A stretch of DNA of 64,000 nt, from positions 124,001 to 188,000 of the forward strand of contig NZ_VXCP01000002.1 in NCBI RefSeq assembly GCF_011355085.1. Reading direction: 5' to 3'. Numbering within the stretch: the stretch's first letter is position 1; each line of letters opens with the position of its first letter. A model generated the notes under the pieces. It was not told the DNA's origin, did not search any database, and was given only the letters and a program-made list of their open reading frames with translations. Origin of the DNA: Pseudomonas akapageensis. GTDB lineage: Bacteria; Pseudomonadota; Gammaproteobacteria; Pseudomonadales; Pseudomonadaceae. Shown here one piece after another: positions 56,128 to 64,000 of this stretch. Made by a program: the position numbers and the translations under genes.

Positions 56128-57222
56128 ATGGGCGAAAACCGCAAGTGGGCGCTTGAAGCGATCCGCATCATCGAAGCAGATTTCCAGCGCAGTGCCGACA
56201 CGCACCTCATTCCCTTGCCGTTATCGGGCTTCCCCGGTATCGAGTTGTATTTCAAGGATGAGTCCAGTCATCCCACCGGCAGTCTCAAGCATCGCCTGGC
56301 GCGCTCGCTGTTCCTGTATGCCCTGTGCAATGGCTGGCTGCGCCCCGGTGCGCCGATTATTGAAGCGTCCAGCGGCTCGACGGCGATCTCCGAGGCGTAC
56401 TTCGCCCGCTTGTTGGGCCTGCCATTCATTGCCGTGATGCCAGCGACCACCTCCAAAGAGAAGATTGCCCAGATCGCCTTTTACGGTGGCCAGAGCCATC
56501 TGGTCGAAGATCCAACGCAGATCTATGCCGAATCCGAACGCCTGGCCCGGGAAAGCGGCGGCCACTTCATGGATCAGTTCACCTACGCCGAACGCGCCAC
56601 CGACTGGCGGGCGAACAACAACATCGCCGAATCGATCTTCTCCCAACTGCGCCTGGAGCGGCATGCCGAGCCCAGTTGGCTGGTCTCTAGCCCCGGAACC
56701 GGTGGCACCACGGCCACCCTGGGGCGTTACGTGCGCTACCGACAGCACTTTACCCGCGTGCTGTGTGCCGACGCCGAGCGTTCGGTTTTCTTTGACTACT
56801 ACCAGAGCGGCGATGCCAATCTGAGCCTGGACTGCGGCTCGCGCATAGAGGGCATAGGCCGGCCACGGGTAGAGGCTTCGTTCTTGCCGCGCGTGATCGA
56901 TGCGATGGTCAAAGTGCCCGATGCCTTGTCGCTGGCGGCCATGCATTACCTGGCAGGGCGCCTGGGGCGGCGGGTCGGCGGGTCGAGCGGGACGAACCTG
57001 ATCGGCGCGCTGATGGCGGCGCAGCAGATGAAAGAGGCAGGGGAGAGTGGATCGATCGTGGCGATCCTCTGCGATGGAGGGGATCGCTATGCCACGACCT
57101 ATTACGAGCCAGGCTGGCTGCAGGCCCAGGGATATCAGCTGGATCCGTTGATAGCCCGGGTCAAGGCCTGCGCGGAACAAGGCGATCCTTTGCCTGAAAC
57201 GGTGTTGCGCGCGGGTATCTGA
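56128..57222 (+). CDS. PLP-dependent cysteine synthase-like enzyme
   Basis: A 364-aa fold-type II PLP enzyme. The PLP lysine is in [14 protein letters not shown]; the substrate loop [22 protein letters not shown] and the phosphate-binding [18 protein letters not shown] follow. The C-terminal half ([12 protein letters not shown]) is typical. It resembles cysteine synthase/cystathionine beta-synthase homologues annotated as PLP-dependent cysteine synthase family; the reaction is not established. The ATG at 56128 has only a weak ribosome site (CGGA). Confidence 0.87.
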   Translation: MGENRKWALEAIRIIEADFQRSADTHLIPLPLSGFPGIELYFKDESSHPTGSLKHRLARSLFLYALCNGWLRPGAPIIEASSGSTAISEAYFARLLGLPFIAVMPATTSKEKIAQIAFYGGQSHLVEDPTQIYAESERLARESGGHFMDQFTYAERATDWRANNNIAESIFSQLRLERHAEPSWLVSSPGTGGTTATLGRYVRYRQHFTRVLCADAERSVFFDYYQSGDANLSLDCGSRIEGIGRPRVEASFLPRVIDAMVKVPDALSLAAMHYLAGRLGRRVGGSSGTNLIGALMAAQQMKEAGESGSIVAILCDGGDRYATTYYEPGWLQAQGYQLDPLIARVKACAEQGDPLPETVLRAGI

Positions 57223-57227
57223 GCTGG

Positions 57228-57256
57228 GATCGGCACAGCCCCTGGCTGTGCCGATC
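57228..57256. terminator. Shared hairpin between convergent genes
   Basis: GATCGGCACAGCC (57228-57240) is the exact reverse complement of 57244-57256, with a CCT loop. It begins 5 bp past one stop and ends 5 bp before the other. No T-run, so strength is uncertain. Confidence 0.75.
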
Positions 57257-57261
57257 GGCGA

Positions 57262-58872
57262 TCAGTCCTTGAGGCCGAGCATGCTGCAGGCCACGGCTTC
57301 GGCGATGCGAATGCCATCGACCCCGGCCGAGAGAATCCCGCCGGCATAGCCTGCACCTTCGCCGGCCGGAAACAGTCCCTTGACGTTCAGGCTCTGCAGC
57401 GTTTCGTCGCGGGTAATGCGCAGCGGCGATGAAGTCCGGGTTTCGATGCCGGTCAGCACGGCGTCGTGCTGACCGAAACCGCGGATCTGCTTGTCGAAGG
57501 CCGGCAGGGCCTCGCGGATGGCCTGGATGGCGTAGTCCGGCAAGGCCAGCGCCAGATCACCCAGGGCGACACCGGGTTTGTAGGACGGCTCGACACTGCC
57601 CAGTTCAGTGGAAGGCTTGCCGGCCACGAAGTCGCCGACCAACTGCGCCGGCGCTTCGTAGTTGCTGCCGCCCAGCACATAGGCGTGGGATTCGAGGCGT
57701 TCCTGCAGTTCGATCCCGGCCAGCGGACCGCCCGGGTAATCTTCGGGTGTGATTCCGACGACAATCCCCGAGTTGGCGTTGCGCTCGTTACGCGAATACT
57801 GGCTCATGCCGTTGGTCACGACCCGGCCAGGCTCGGAGGTGGCCGCGACCACGGTACCGCCCGGGCACATGCAGAAGCTGTAGACCGAACGACCGTTGCT
57901 GGCATGGTGCACCAGTTTGTAATCGGCGGCGCCGAGTTTCGGGTGGCCGGCGTATTTGCCCAGGCGTGCCTTGTCGATCAACCCCTGCGGGTGCTCGATA
58001 CGAAAGCCGATGGAGAAGGGCTTGGCTTCCATGAACACGCCGCGACCGTGCAGCATGCGGAAGGTATCGCGAGCGCTGTGGCCCAGTGCCAGGACCACAT
58101 GGCGCGAGGCGATCTGTTCGCCGTTTTCCAGGACCACACCCTGCAGCTGGCCGTCTTCGATCAGTACATCGGTGACCTTTTGCTGGAAGCGGATCTCACC
58201 GCCCAGGGCCTGGATCTCGTGGCGCATGGTCTCGACCATGCCGGTCAGGCGGAATGTACCGATGTGCGGCTTGCTGACGTAGAGAATTTCTTCCGGGGCG
58301 CCGGCCTTGACGAACTCGTGCAGCACCTTGCGGCCGTGGTGCTTCGGATCCTTGATCTGGCTGTACAGCTTGCCGTCGGAGAAGGTGCCGGCGCCGCCTT
58401 CGCCGAACTGCACGTTCGACTCCGGGTTGAGCACGTTCTTGCGCCACAGACCCCAGGTGTCCTTGGTGCGCTGGCGAACTTCGGTGCCGCGTTCGAGGAT
58501 GATCGGTTTGAAGCCCATCTGCGCCAGCAGCAAGCCGGCAAAAATCCCGCAGGGGCCGAATCCGACCACTACCGGGCGCTCGGTCAGGCCTTCCGGAGCA
58601 TGGCCGACAACCTTGTAGCTGACGTCCGGCGCCTGGTTGACGTTGCGATCTTCGCTGAACTTGCGCAGCAGCGCGGCTTCATCGCGCACGCTCAAATCGA
58701 TGGTGTAGATGAAGTGCAGTTCGCTCGACTTCTTGCGCGCATCGTAGCTGCGCTTGAACAGGGTGAATTCCAGCAGTTCATCATCGGCAATCCCCAGGCG
58801 TTGCACGATGGCAGGCCGCAGGGCTTCGTCAGGATGATCCAGTGGCAACTTCAGTTCAGTGATTCGTAACAT
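57262..58872 (-). CDS. NAD(P)/FAD-dependent oxidoreductase (COG2509-like)
   Basis: A 536-aa flavoprotein. After an N-terminal helical domain with basic and acidic residues (YDARKKSSELHFIY), the FAD Rossmann motif VVVGFGPCGIFAGLLLAQMG starts near residue 108. GEGGAGTFSDGKLYSQIKD and the C-terminal GLFPAGEGAGYAGGILSAGVDG are conserved in this family of uncharacterised dehydrogenases. A substrate is not known. The start at 58870-58872 gives MLRITELKL as in homologues. Confidence 0.88.
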   Translation of the reverse strand: MLRITELKLPLDHPDEALRPAIVQRLGIADDELLEFTLFKRSYDARKKSSELHFIYTIDLSVRDEAALLRKFSEDRNVNQAPDVSYKVVGHAPEGLTERPVVVGFGPCGIFAGLLLAQMGFKPIILERGTEVRQRTKDTWGLWRKNVLNPESNVQFGEGGAGTFSDGKLYSQIKDPKHHGRKVLHEFVKAGAPEEILYVSKPHIGTFRLTGMVETMRHEIQALGGEIRFQQKVTDVLIEDGQLQGVVLENGEQIASRHVVLALGHSARDTFRMLHGRGVFMEAKPFSIGFRIEHPQGLIDKARLGKYAGHPKLGAADYKLVHHASNGRSVYSFCMCPGGTVVAATSEPGRVVTNGMSQYSRNERNANSGIVVGITPEDYPGGPLAGIELQERLESHAYVLGGSNYEAPAQLVGDFVAGKPSTELGSVEPSYKPGVALGDLALALPDYAIQAIREALPAFDKQIRGFGQHDAVLTGIETRTSSPLRITRDETLQSLNVKGLFPAGEGAGYAGGILSAGVDGIRIAEAVACSMLGLKD

Positions 58873-58997
58873 GACAGGGTCCAATATCCGGGCCACAGGG
58901 GCGCCCCGGCAGCTTTACACGAACCGGCAATTATAAGCTGTAAACCCTGTCTGCCGTCAGGATAAAAACGCGCGGCGCTGATGGTCGGTCGGCGTCC

Positions 58998-59669
58998 TCA
59001 CTCGTTGCGCGAGCCGCCGTAGTAGGCACAACCGCGCTGGGTCTGGCCGTTGACCCGCAGTTCGGCACTCAGGTGCTGCACGCTGCCAGTGACGCTGTCG
59101 ACACAGCGTTGGGGGGCGACCCACAGTTCGATGCGCTGGTCGTTGGCTTCGCTGGTCAGGTTGAAGCGCCCGTCGGGCAACTGTTCTTCCAGATAAGGCA
59201 AGGCCAAAGGCTGCTGGCCTTCACGTTCCAGGACCATGCCCATGCCGCTGACTTTCAGGTTCCAGTTCGGCGCGTGGCCGCTGGCGCGCAGGGTCAGGCG
59301 CTTGAAGTTGGGGTCTTCGCAGGCATTGGTCGAGCGCTCGATGCGATAGACCTGTTGCAGGTTGAGCTGGCCATCGTTGCCGCCGGACTTGCTCGCGGAA
59401 AAACTGCCGAGCAGGTCGACGAAGATCGTGCCGGGCTTGCTGGCCTGGGCCGAGGCTTCCTGCAACACGCCGGTGTTGCCACTGTCATTGACCACGAAGC
59501 GCCGTTGTTCCTGGCACGGCTGGAACAACAGGTGACCGCCTTCGCCCTTGAGTACACCCTGCATGCGGGTCATGCCGGCGGTGGAATTCGTCGGTTTATC
59601 GGCGAACATCTGGCAGCCGGTGAACAAGGGCAGCAAGGCAACGAGCAGTAGGGAACGGGCAGCGCGCAT
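58998..59669 (-). CDS. COG3650-type lipoprotein
   Basis: A 223-aa lipoprotein: signal MRAARSLLLVALLPLFTGC with lipid cysteine C19. The body contains a beta-rich domain with GHLLFQPCQEQRRFVV and a C-terminal block RCVDSVTGSVQHLSAELRVN ... GCAYYG, typical of COG3650 proteins. Two cysteine pairs could form disulfides. I start at ATG 59669, eight bases after AGGAG; a TTG directly before it is unlikely. Function unknown. Confidence 0.85.
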   Translation of the reverse strand: MRAARSLLLVALLPLFTGCQMFADKPTNSTAGMTRMQGVLKGEGGHLLFQPCQEQRRFVVNDSGNTGVLQEASAQASKPGTIFVDLLGSFSASKSGGNDGQLNLQQVYRIERSTNACEDPNFKRLTLRASGHAPNWNLKVSGMGMVLEREGQQPLALPYLEEQLPDGRFNLTSEANDQRIELWVAPQRCVDSVTGSVQHLSAELRVNGQTQRGCAYYGGSRNE

Positions 59670-59733
59670 CAAATGGTCTCCTGAGAAGTGTCGCCACGTT
59701 ACTCAGGCTGCCCGCCGATCACAAGGGTGTCGT

Positions 59734-60333
59734 TCAGCCAACCCGGTAGGTTTGACCGGTTTGAAGGCCCTCCACGCTCTTGGCATAGGCAAGCGCCACA
59801 TCGGCTGCCGGGACCGGCTTGAACCCGCGGAAATACGGCGCGTAGCTGCCCATTGCCTCAACCAGCACGTTCGGGCTCACTGAGTTGACGCGCAGGCCGC
59901 GTGGCAATTCGATCGCAGCGGCGCGAACGAAACTGTCCAGGGCGCCGTTGACGAGCGCAGCCGAACTGCCGCTGCGAATGGGATCATGGCTGAGAACACC
60001 GGTGGTCAAGGTAAAGGACGCGCCGTCATTGGCGAATTCGCGGCCGATCAGCAGCAGGTTGACCTGGCCCATGAGCTTGTCCTGCAGGCCCAGTGCAAAG
60101 TCTTTCTCGGTCATGTTCTCCAGTGGGGCGAAGGTCACGTTACCTGCTGCGCAGACCAGTGCATCGAACTTGCCGGTTTGTTCGAACAGCCGGCGAATCG
60201 AGGCGCTATCGCTGATATCGACGTGGAAGTCGCCGCTGGTGCGTCCGATGCGCACGATCTCGTGACGTGGCGCCAGTTCTTCGGCTACCGCCGAACCGAT
60301 GGTGCCGTTGGCGCCGATCAACAGGATTTTCAT
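59734..60333 (-). CDS. Short-chain dehydrogenase
   Basis: A 199-aa classical SDR of the shortened type. The dinucleotide motif MKILLIGANGTIGSAVAEEL is at the N-terminus. The active-site region shows SSAALVNGALDSFVRAAAIELP, with no YxxxK at the usual position, so the catalytic tyrosine appears missing or replaced. The gene is divergent from a LysR regulator 105 bp away, which probably controls it. Substrate unknown. Confidence 0.85.
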   Translation of the reverse strand: MKILLIGANGTIGSAVAEELAPRHEIVRIGRTSGDFHVDISDSASIRRLFEQTGKFDALVCAAGNVTFAPLENMTEKDFALGLQDKLMGQVNLLLIGREFANDGASFTLTTGVLSHDPIRSGSSAALVNGALDSFVRAAAIELPRGLRVNSVSPNVLVEAMGSYAPYFRGFKPVPAADVALAYAKSVEGLQTGQTYRVG

Positions 60334-60438
60334 TGAGCCATTCCTCAAGTAAGCGGGGTGAGCCATCAGTTTAGGATGGTTTTTTATTGGGATAAGCGTA
60401 CTAATGGGCAACCTTTGGTTTTCGTTTGGAAACAATCC

Positions 60439-61347
60439 ATGAGCGAACTGGACGACCTGGCGGCCTTTGCGGTGTTGATGGAGGCAGGCAGCTTCACCCT
60501 CGCTGCGCAGCAATTGGGCTGGAGCAAGGGCCAGCTGTCCAAGCGCATCAGTCATCTGGAAGCCAGTCATTCGGTGCAATTGCTGCATCGCACGACCCGC
60601 CGCCTCAGCTTGACGGCAGCCGGCGCGGCACTTTTACCCCAGGCCCAGGCGCTGGTCTTGCAGGTAGAGCGTGCACGCCAGGCGCTGGCCCGGCTCAAGG
60701 ACGAGTTGGCCGGCCCCGTGCGCATGACCGTGCCCGTCTCGCTGGGTGAGGCTTTCTTTGAAGGGTTGCTGCTGGAGTTTTCCGTCGAGCATCCGGAAAT
60801 CCAGATCGAACTGGAGCTCAACAACGCGTACCGGGACTTGCTGCGCGATGGCTTCGATCTGGCAATTCGCTCGAACGTGGCCAATGACGAGCGGCTGGTG
60901 GCCAGGCCCCTGTTAGCCATGCAGGAGGTCACCTGCGCCAGCCCCGCCTACCTCGCGCAGTACGGAGAACCGCTTACCCCGATGGACCTTGCAGAACACC
61001 GTTGCCTGCTCAACAGCCACTACAGCGGACGGGAAGAGTGGCTGTACCACCAGAGCCATGAGTTGCTGCGCGTTCGAGTCTCGGGGACGTTCGCCAGCAA
61101 TCATTACAGTCTGCTGAAGAAAGCTGCTCTCGTAGGCGCCGGGATCGTTCGCCTGCCGTCCTACATGTTGCCCGCCGAGGTTGGCGATGGGCGCTTGAAG
61201 TGGCTGCTGCGGGACTATCAGACCCGCAGCACGCCGATGTTCCTGGTTCACCCCTATCAGGGCGGCATGCCCAAACGAGTTCAGGTGTTGGCCGACTATC
61301 TGGTGAGCGGGTTTCATCGCAGCACCCAGGTGCTGGAAAATCTTTAG
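60439..61347 (+). CDS. LysR-family transcriptional regulator
   Basis: A 302-aa regulator with an N-terminal winged HTH (ELDDLAAFAVLMEAGSFTLAAQ ... KRISHLEASHSVQLLHRTTR) and a periplasmic-binding-like effector domain (about 90-295). It is divergent from the SDR gene and probably its regulator. Its stop codon overlaps the stop of the convergent bufD gene. An in-frame 27-codon extension upstream is not supported. Confidence 0.93.
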   Translation: MSELDDLAAFAVLMEAGSFTLAAQQLGWSKGQLSKRISHLEASHSVQLLHRTTRRLSLTAAGAALLPQAQALVLQVERARQALARLKDELAGPVRMTVPVSLGEAFFEGLLLEFSVEHPEIQIELELNNAYRDLLRDGFDLAIRSNVANDERLVARPLLAMQEVTCASPAYLAQYGEPLTPMDLAEHRCLLNSHYSGREEWLYHQSHELLRVRVSGTFASNHYSLLKKAALVGAGIVRLPSYMLPAEVGDGRLKWLLRDYQTRSTPMFLVHPYQGGMPKRVQVLADYLVSGFHRSTQVLENL

Positions 61348-61841
61348 CGTCGGGCTATCAAGTGATCGATTGAAATCACACCCGGTCCACGGGCCATCAG
61401 GTACAACAGAACGGCAGCCCAGGTGCCATGAGTGGGGTAGGCATCGGGATAGACGAATGTCTGGATGACCAGGGTCATGCCGAGCAACGCCAGTGCAGAG
61501 AAACGCGTCGCCAGGCCAATCAGAATCAGGACCGGGAAAACGTGCTCGGCAAAGGCCGACAGGTGCGCTGCCAGTTCTGGCGACAGCAAGGGGACGTGAT
61601 ACTCGTTCTTGAAAAGGTAAGTGGTCGAATCGGCCAGGCGCGGCGCGCCAAATTCAAACGTGCCACCGATCAGGTCGACGGCAAAACCCTCCACCTTGGT
61701 CTGTCCGGATTTCCAGAACACCGCCGCAATGGAAAAGCGAGCGATGAACGCAATCAGGCTATGGGGTATCGCCTCGAACAGCGCGAGGGTGCGTTTGACG
61801 ATACAGGTGGGGTGGATGCGGGTCTCAATCTGGGTAGTCAT
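61344..61841 (-). CDS. bufD: DoxX-family membrane protein, BufD-like
   Basis: A 165-aa inner-membrane protein of the DoxX family with four helices: ALFEAIPHSLIAFIARFSIAAVFWKSG, HLSAFAEHVFPVLILIGLATRFSALALL, and a C-terminal AAVLLYLMARGPGVISIDHL. It is the last gene of the bufferin operon, overlapping the previous gene by four bases (ATGA). DoxX proteins occur in MNIO-based RiPP operons; its exact role is unproven. Its stop overlaps the lysR stop. Confidence 0.82.
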   Translation of the reverse strand: MTTQIETRIHPTCIVKRTLALFEAIPHSLIAFIARFSIAAVFWKSGQTKVEGFAVDLIGGTFEFGAPRLADSTTYLFKNEYHVPLLSPELAAHLSAFAEHVFPVLILIGLATRFSALALLGMTLVIQTFVYPDAYPTHGTWAAVLLYLMARGPGVISIDHLIARR

Positions 61842-62608
61842 GGTCTGGCCTTTTCTTCTGTGAGCAGTTGGGTAATGACGTTTTTGCTGATCAGCAGGGC
61901 CAGGCACTGGCCCAAATCGAAGCTGGAGCTGGCGTGCCCCTCCAGGTGGGCAGCTCGGCCCAGGGGCAAGCCGGCCTGCAGGGCCTGAATGAAAGCGCAC
62001 GTGCCGGTATCCAGTGCCAACAGCTCGACTTCCAGGCCGCAGCGCAGCACCAAGGCGCGCTCGGGCAGACAGGGGTCGACCTTCGTGATGTCACCTCCCG
62101 GCTGGTGCGCCTCCCAGAGAGAACACACGGCGTAGTCAGACGGCAGAATGGAAAGGCTGGGGTGCAAGCCAAGGCGCAGCTCGGCCAGCTCCTCGGGCTG
62201 TGCCATCAATTCGGCAAGTAGTTCGAGACTGACCGCCTGGCTGTCGCAGGCGTGATAGGCGCGTACGCATAGCCGCTCCAGGCGTGCGACGTCGGCAAGG
62301 TAAGGCAGGCCGGCTGCCGGTGTGAAGGTTTCGATAAAGGCGGCGAAGTCTTCGCCATAGTCCACCAGCGAGCGCGACCGGGGCGGATGAGCCTGCACGA
62401 ATGTCAGGGCCATGGCGTTGAAGAACGCTTCGCCAACCAATTGCGCCACCACCGGGTAGCTGTCGGCCAGGGCGTCCAGCATTGAGCTGAACACGTTGTT
62501 GCGGTAGATCGTAAAGCGGCTTGCAGGCGATGGACTGCTGAAGATCTCGGGGAGCCTGGTGTACGAACGGTCGAACAGGGCTGAGGTAAATTCGCCTTGC
62601 AGGCTCAT
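61838..62608 (-). CDS. bufC: MNIO partner protein, DUF2063/BufC-like
   Basis: A 256-aa protein whose N-terminal domain (FTIYRNNVFSSMLDALADSYPVVAQLVGEAFF) is the DUF2063 putative DNA-binding domain family, shared with the recognition partners (MbnC/BufC type) of MNIO oxidases. The C-terminal half (about 150-256) is a variable alpha/beta domain. The start at 62606-62608 overlaps the bufB stop by four bases. It probably binds the precursor leader and presents it to BufB. Confidence 0.85.
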   Translation of the reverse strand: MSLQGEFTSALFDRSYTRLPEIFSSPSPASRFTIYRNNVFSSMLDALADSYPVVAQLVGEAFFNAMALTFVQAHPPRSRSLVDYGEDFAAFIETFTPAAGLPYLADVARLERLCVRAYHACDSQAVSLELLAELMAQPEELAELRLGLHPSLSILPSDYAVCSLWEAHQPGGDITKVDPCLPERALVLRCGLEVELLALDTGTCAFIQALQAGLPLGRAAHLEGHASSSFDLGQCLALLISKNVITQLLTEEKARP

Positions 62609-63492
62609 GACTGCACCTCGCAAGCCTCGATCAGATCTTGTGCCAGGCGCGCTTGGGCCAGAAGAAAGTGCATGGGCGGTAGATCATTGTCCCACTCGAT
62701 CAGCGTCGGCACTGGCCCGACGCGCTGGAGTAGCAGGCGGTACAGGGCCCAGACCGCGTCGTCGATGGGGGTCGAGTGGCTGTCGATGAGCAGGCGCTGG
62801 CCGGTGTCGTCGGCATCTTCGCTGAAACCTGCCAGGTGCACTTGCCCCACTGCCTGCAGGGGCAGGGCGTCGAGATACGCCAGCGGATCACTGCCGTGAT
62901 TGATGCATGTGACATAGACGTTGTTGACGTCGAGCAGCAGGCCGCAACCGGTCCGGTGTACGACCTGGCAGATAAAGTCGGTTTCATCCAGGGTCGAGGC
63001 CCTGAACTGCAGATAGGTGGCTGGATTTTCCAGCAGCAGGGGCCGCCCCAGTGTGTCCTGCACTTGTTCTATATGGGCGCAGACACGATTCAGCGTGGGC
63101 ACATCGTAGGCGAGCGGCAGCAAATCATTGAGAAACAGCGGGCCATGGCTGGACCAGGCCAGGTGCTCGGAAAATACCTGCGGCGGGTGTCGCTCCAGCA
63201 GGCGTTTCAGGCGTAGCAGGTGGTCGTGGTCCAGTGCGGATTCTGCGCCGATGGACAACCCGACCCCATGTATAGAAAGTGGATATTTTTCGCGAAGCAA
63301 ACCCAGGTAGTGATGAAAGGGTCCACCCTCGACCATGTAGTTTTCGGCATGGATCTCAAGAAAACCAATGTCCGGGCATGTGTCGAGCAGGCTGCGAAAA
63401 TGTTCGGGCTTGAGCCCCAGCCCGACACGGGCTGGTAGCTGGCAAGCGGCCTGAGCGGGTCGATGCAGGGTGGGAGCGGCTGGATGGGGCAT
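62605..63492 (-). CDS. bufB: MNIO-family oxidative enzyme, DUF692/BufB-like
   Basis: A 295-aa TIM-barrel protein of the DUF692/MNIO family (multinuclear non-haem iron-dependent oxidases). Metal-ligand motifs are IGFLEIHAENYM, LSIHGVGLSIGAE, VFSEHLAWSSHG, LLLENPATYL, LLDVNNVYVTCINHG, QVHLAGF and DSHSTPIDD. These enzymes convert cysteines in peptides into thiooxazole, oxazolone-thioamide or similar groups. The precursor gene is 30 bp upstream. Confidence 0.92.
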   Translation of the reverse strand: MPHPAAPTLHRPAQAACQLPARVGLGLKPEHFRSLLDTCPDIGFLEIHAENYMVEGGPFHHYLGLLREKYPLSIHGVGLSIGAESALDHDHLLRLKRLLERHPPQVFSEHLAWSSHGPLFLNDLLPLAYDVPTLNRVCAHIEQVQDTLGRPLLLENPATYLQFRASTLDETDFICQVVHRTGCGLLLDVNNVYVTCINHGSDPLAYLDALPLQAVGQVHLAGFSEDADDTGQRLLIDSHSTPIDDAVWALYRLLLQRVGPVPTLIEWDNDLPPMHFLLAQARLAQDLIEACEVQS

Positions 63493-63521
63493 GATCGCGT
63501 CTCAGGCCAGACTGGGGAGGA

Positions 63522-63833
63522 TCAGGACTTGGCCTTGAAGGCAGCCATTTGCCCGAAGCCGGTAGGCGAGGTGGTGCTCGCGGTTTTTTCGCAGGTGCCC
63601 TTGGGGACCAGCTTCCAGGCATCGGCCTGGTGATCCATTTTCGACGTGCCGGCACAACTGGTGCCTGCGCCTGCAGCGCAGTCGTTTTTACCCTTCATGG
63701 CAACGCCAAAGCATTTTTCCATGTCGTCGGCGGCCTGGGCCGCGGGGATCACGCTCAAGCTCAGGGCCGAGCCCAGGGCCAGTGCCAGGGCAGCGGTGGA
63801 GAGGGACAGGCCGAGGGTGTTTTTGCTGTTCAT
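63522..63833 (-). CDS. bufA: Bufferin-type precursor peptide, DUF2282
   Basis: A 103-aa protein. A Sec signal peptide (to about AQA-A35) is followed by a mature part with four cysteines, C41, C52, C60 and C81. The family motif [17 protein letters not shown] ... SCAGTS and [11 protein letters not shown] is clear. The two central cysteines are the ones modified in the known bufferin. The C-terminus carries about 20 extra residues ([20 protein letters not shown]) beyond the usual end. By analogy it would bind copper in the periplasm. Confidence 0.9.
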   Translation of the reverse strand: MNSKNTLGLSLSTAALALALGSALSLSVIPAAQAADDMEKCFGVAMKGKNDCAAGAGTSCAGTSKMDHQADAWKLVPKGTCEKTASTTSPTGFGQMAAFKAKS

Positions 63834-63865
63834 GGTAGTGCTCCGGTGGTCAGTTCAGGATGGGC

Positions 63866-63886
63866 GCGACACGGGGAATGTGTCGC
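63866..63886. promoter_or_regulatory. Inverted repeat in the bufA leader
   Basis: GCGACAC (63866-63872) and GTGTCGC (63880-63886) form a perfect 7-bp palindrome with a 7-base spacer. It lies 33-53 bases upstream of the bufA start and may be an operator or leader hairpin. Confidence 0.5.
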
Positions 63887-63896
63887 TTGCCTGCAT

Positions 63897-63927
63897 GACT
63901 AGAGAGCGATCTGGTTTATCTGTTACA
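63897..63927 (-). promoter_or_regulatory. Possible ECF-type promoter of bufABCD
   Basis: On the minus strand TGTAAC (63927-63922) is followed after 16 bases by TCTCTAGTC. The TGTAAC -35 element resembles those used by ECF sigma factors that control bufferin operons elsewhere. The -10 part is less clear. No sigma gene is in the window. Confidence 0.35.
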
Positions 63928-64000
63928 GGAGGGGGGGAATTTATTTATGCTCGGCATACCTCGATTGGCGTAGCCGCTGCCGCGAGGCTGCGCTGGAGAC

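Overview
The window is chromosomal DNA from a fluorescent-group Pseudomonas. The evidence is the gene content and order: aatJQMP-aauS, glpF-glpK-glpR-glpD, argF, grxD-bfr-bfd-peroxiredoxin-rnt-pyrC-motY-argG, nth-rnf, metG-mrp-csp-dcd, quiP, dinG, pdxH-slyB-nhaA. GC is high, coding is dense on both strands, and two families of short palindromic intergenic repeats typical of this group are present. I see no rRNA, tRNA, CRISPR array, prophage or insertion sequence.

Layout. 1-3760: acidic amino acid ABC transporter operon with a sigma-54 promoter and the start of its sensor kinase. 3900-9300: glycerol uptake and catabolism regulon with GlpR-like operators. 9470-13283: small enzymes, then argF with an orphan ABC ATPase. 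13283-21976: a molybdopterin oxidoreductase, the iron-storage and redox group (grxD, bfr, bfd, peroxiredoxin), rnt-pyrC, motY and argG. 22065-24404: an orphan membrane protein, a 671-bp gap, an orphan response regulator and a 61-aa acidic protein. 24511-28922: nth behind an unusual rnf operon. 29022-33950: metG, mrp, a cold-shock gene, dcd and a 69-aa protein. 33966-38243: basic amino acid ABC operon containing an M14/aspartoacylase-like enzyme and its own sigma-54 promoter. 38361-45520: quiP, two SEC-C proteins, envelope lipoproteins, two OmpA-like lipoproteins and a collagen-like protein. 45674-54656: CopD-like membrane protein, dinG, a secreted glycoside hydrolase, a serine hydrolase, an OmpA protein with a histone-H1-like tail, pdxH and a SlyB-like lipoprotein. 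54731-61347: nhaA, a PLP enzyme, a flavoprotein, a lipoprotein, an SDR and a LysR regulator. 61344-63833: a four-gene bufferin-type RiPP operon.

Two systems stand out. The rnf operon (rnfA-rnfB-rnfD-rnfG-rnfE-nth) has no rnfC. Its RnfB lacks the N-terminal membrane anchor and carries a long charged C-terminal extension, and three of the four membrane cysteines that ligate the RnfA/RnfE iron-sulfur centre are replaced, so it looks like a rewired, NADH-module-free Rnf. The operon at the right end encodes a DUF2282 secreted Cys-containing peptide, a DUF692/MNIO oxidase, a DUF2063 partner and a DoxX membrane protein, which is the architecture of copper-binding bufferins. Regulatory reading also gave tandem ArgR half-sites 21 bp apart at both argF and argG, two sigma-54 promoters on amino acid ABC operons, matching hairpins between the binding-protein and permease genes of both operons, a Fur-like box at bfd, and a hairpin that buries the Shine-Dalgarno sequence of an OmpA-type lipoprotein.
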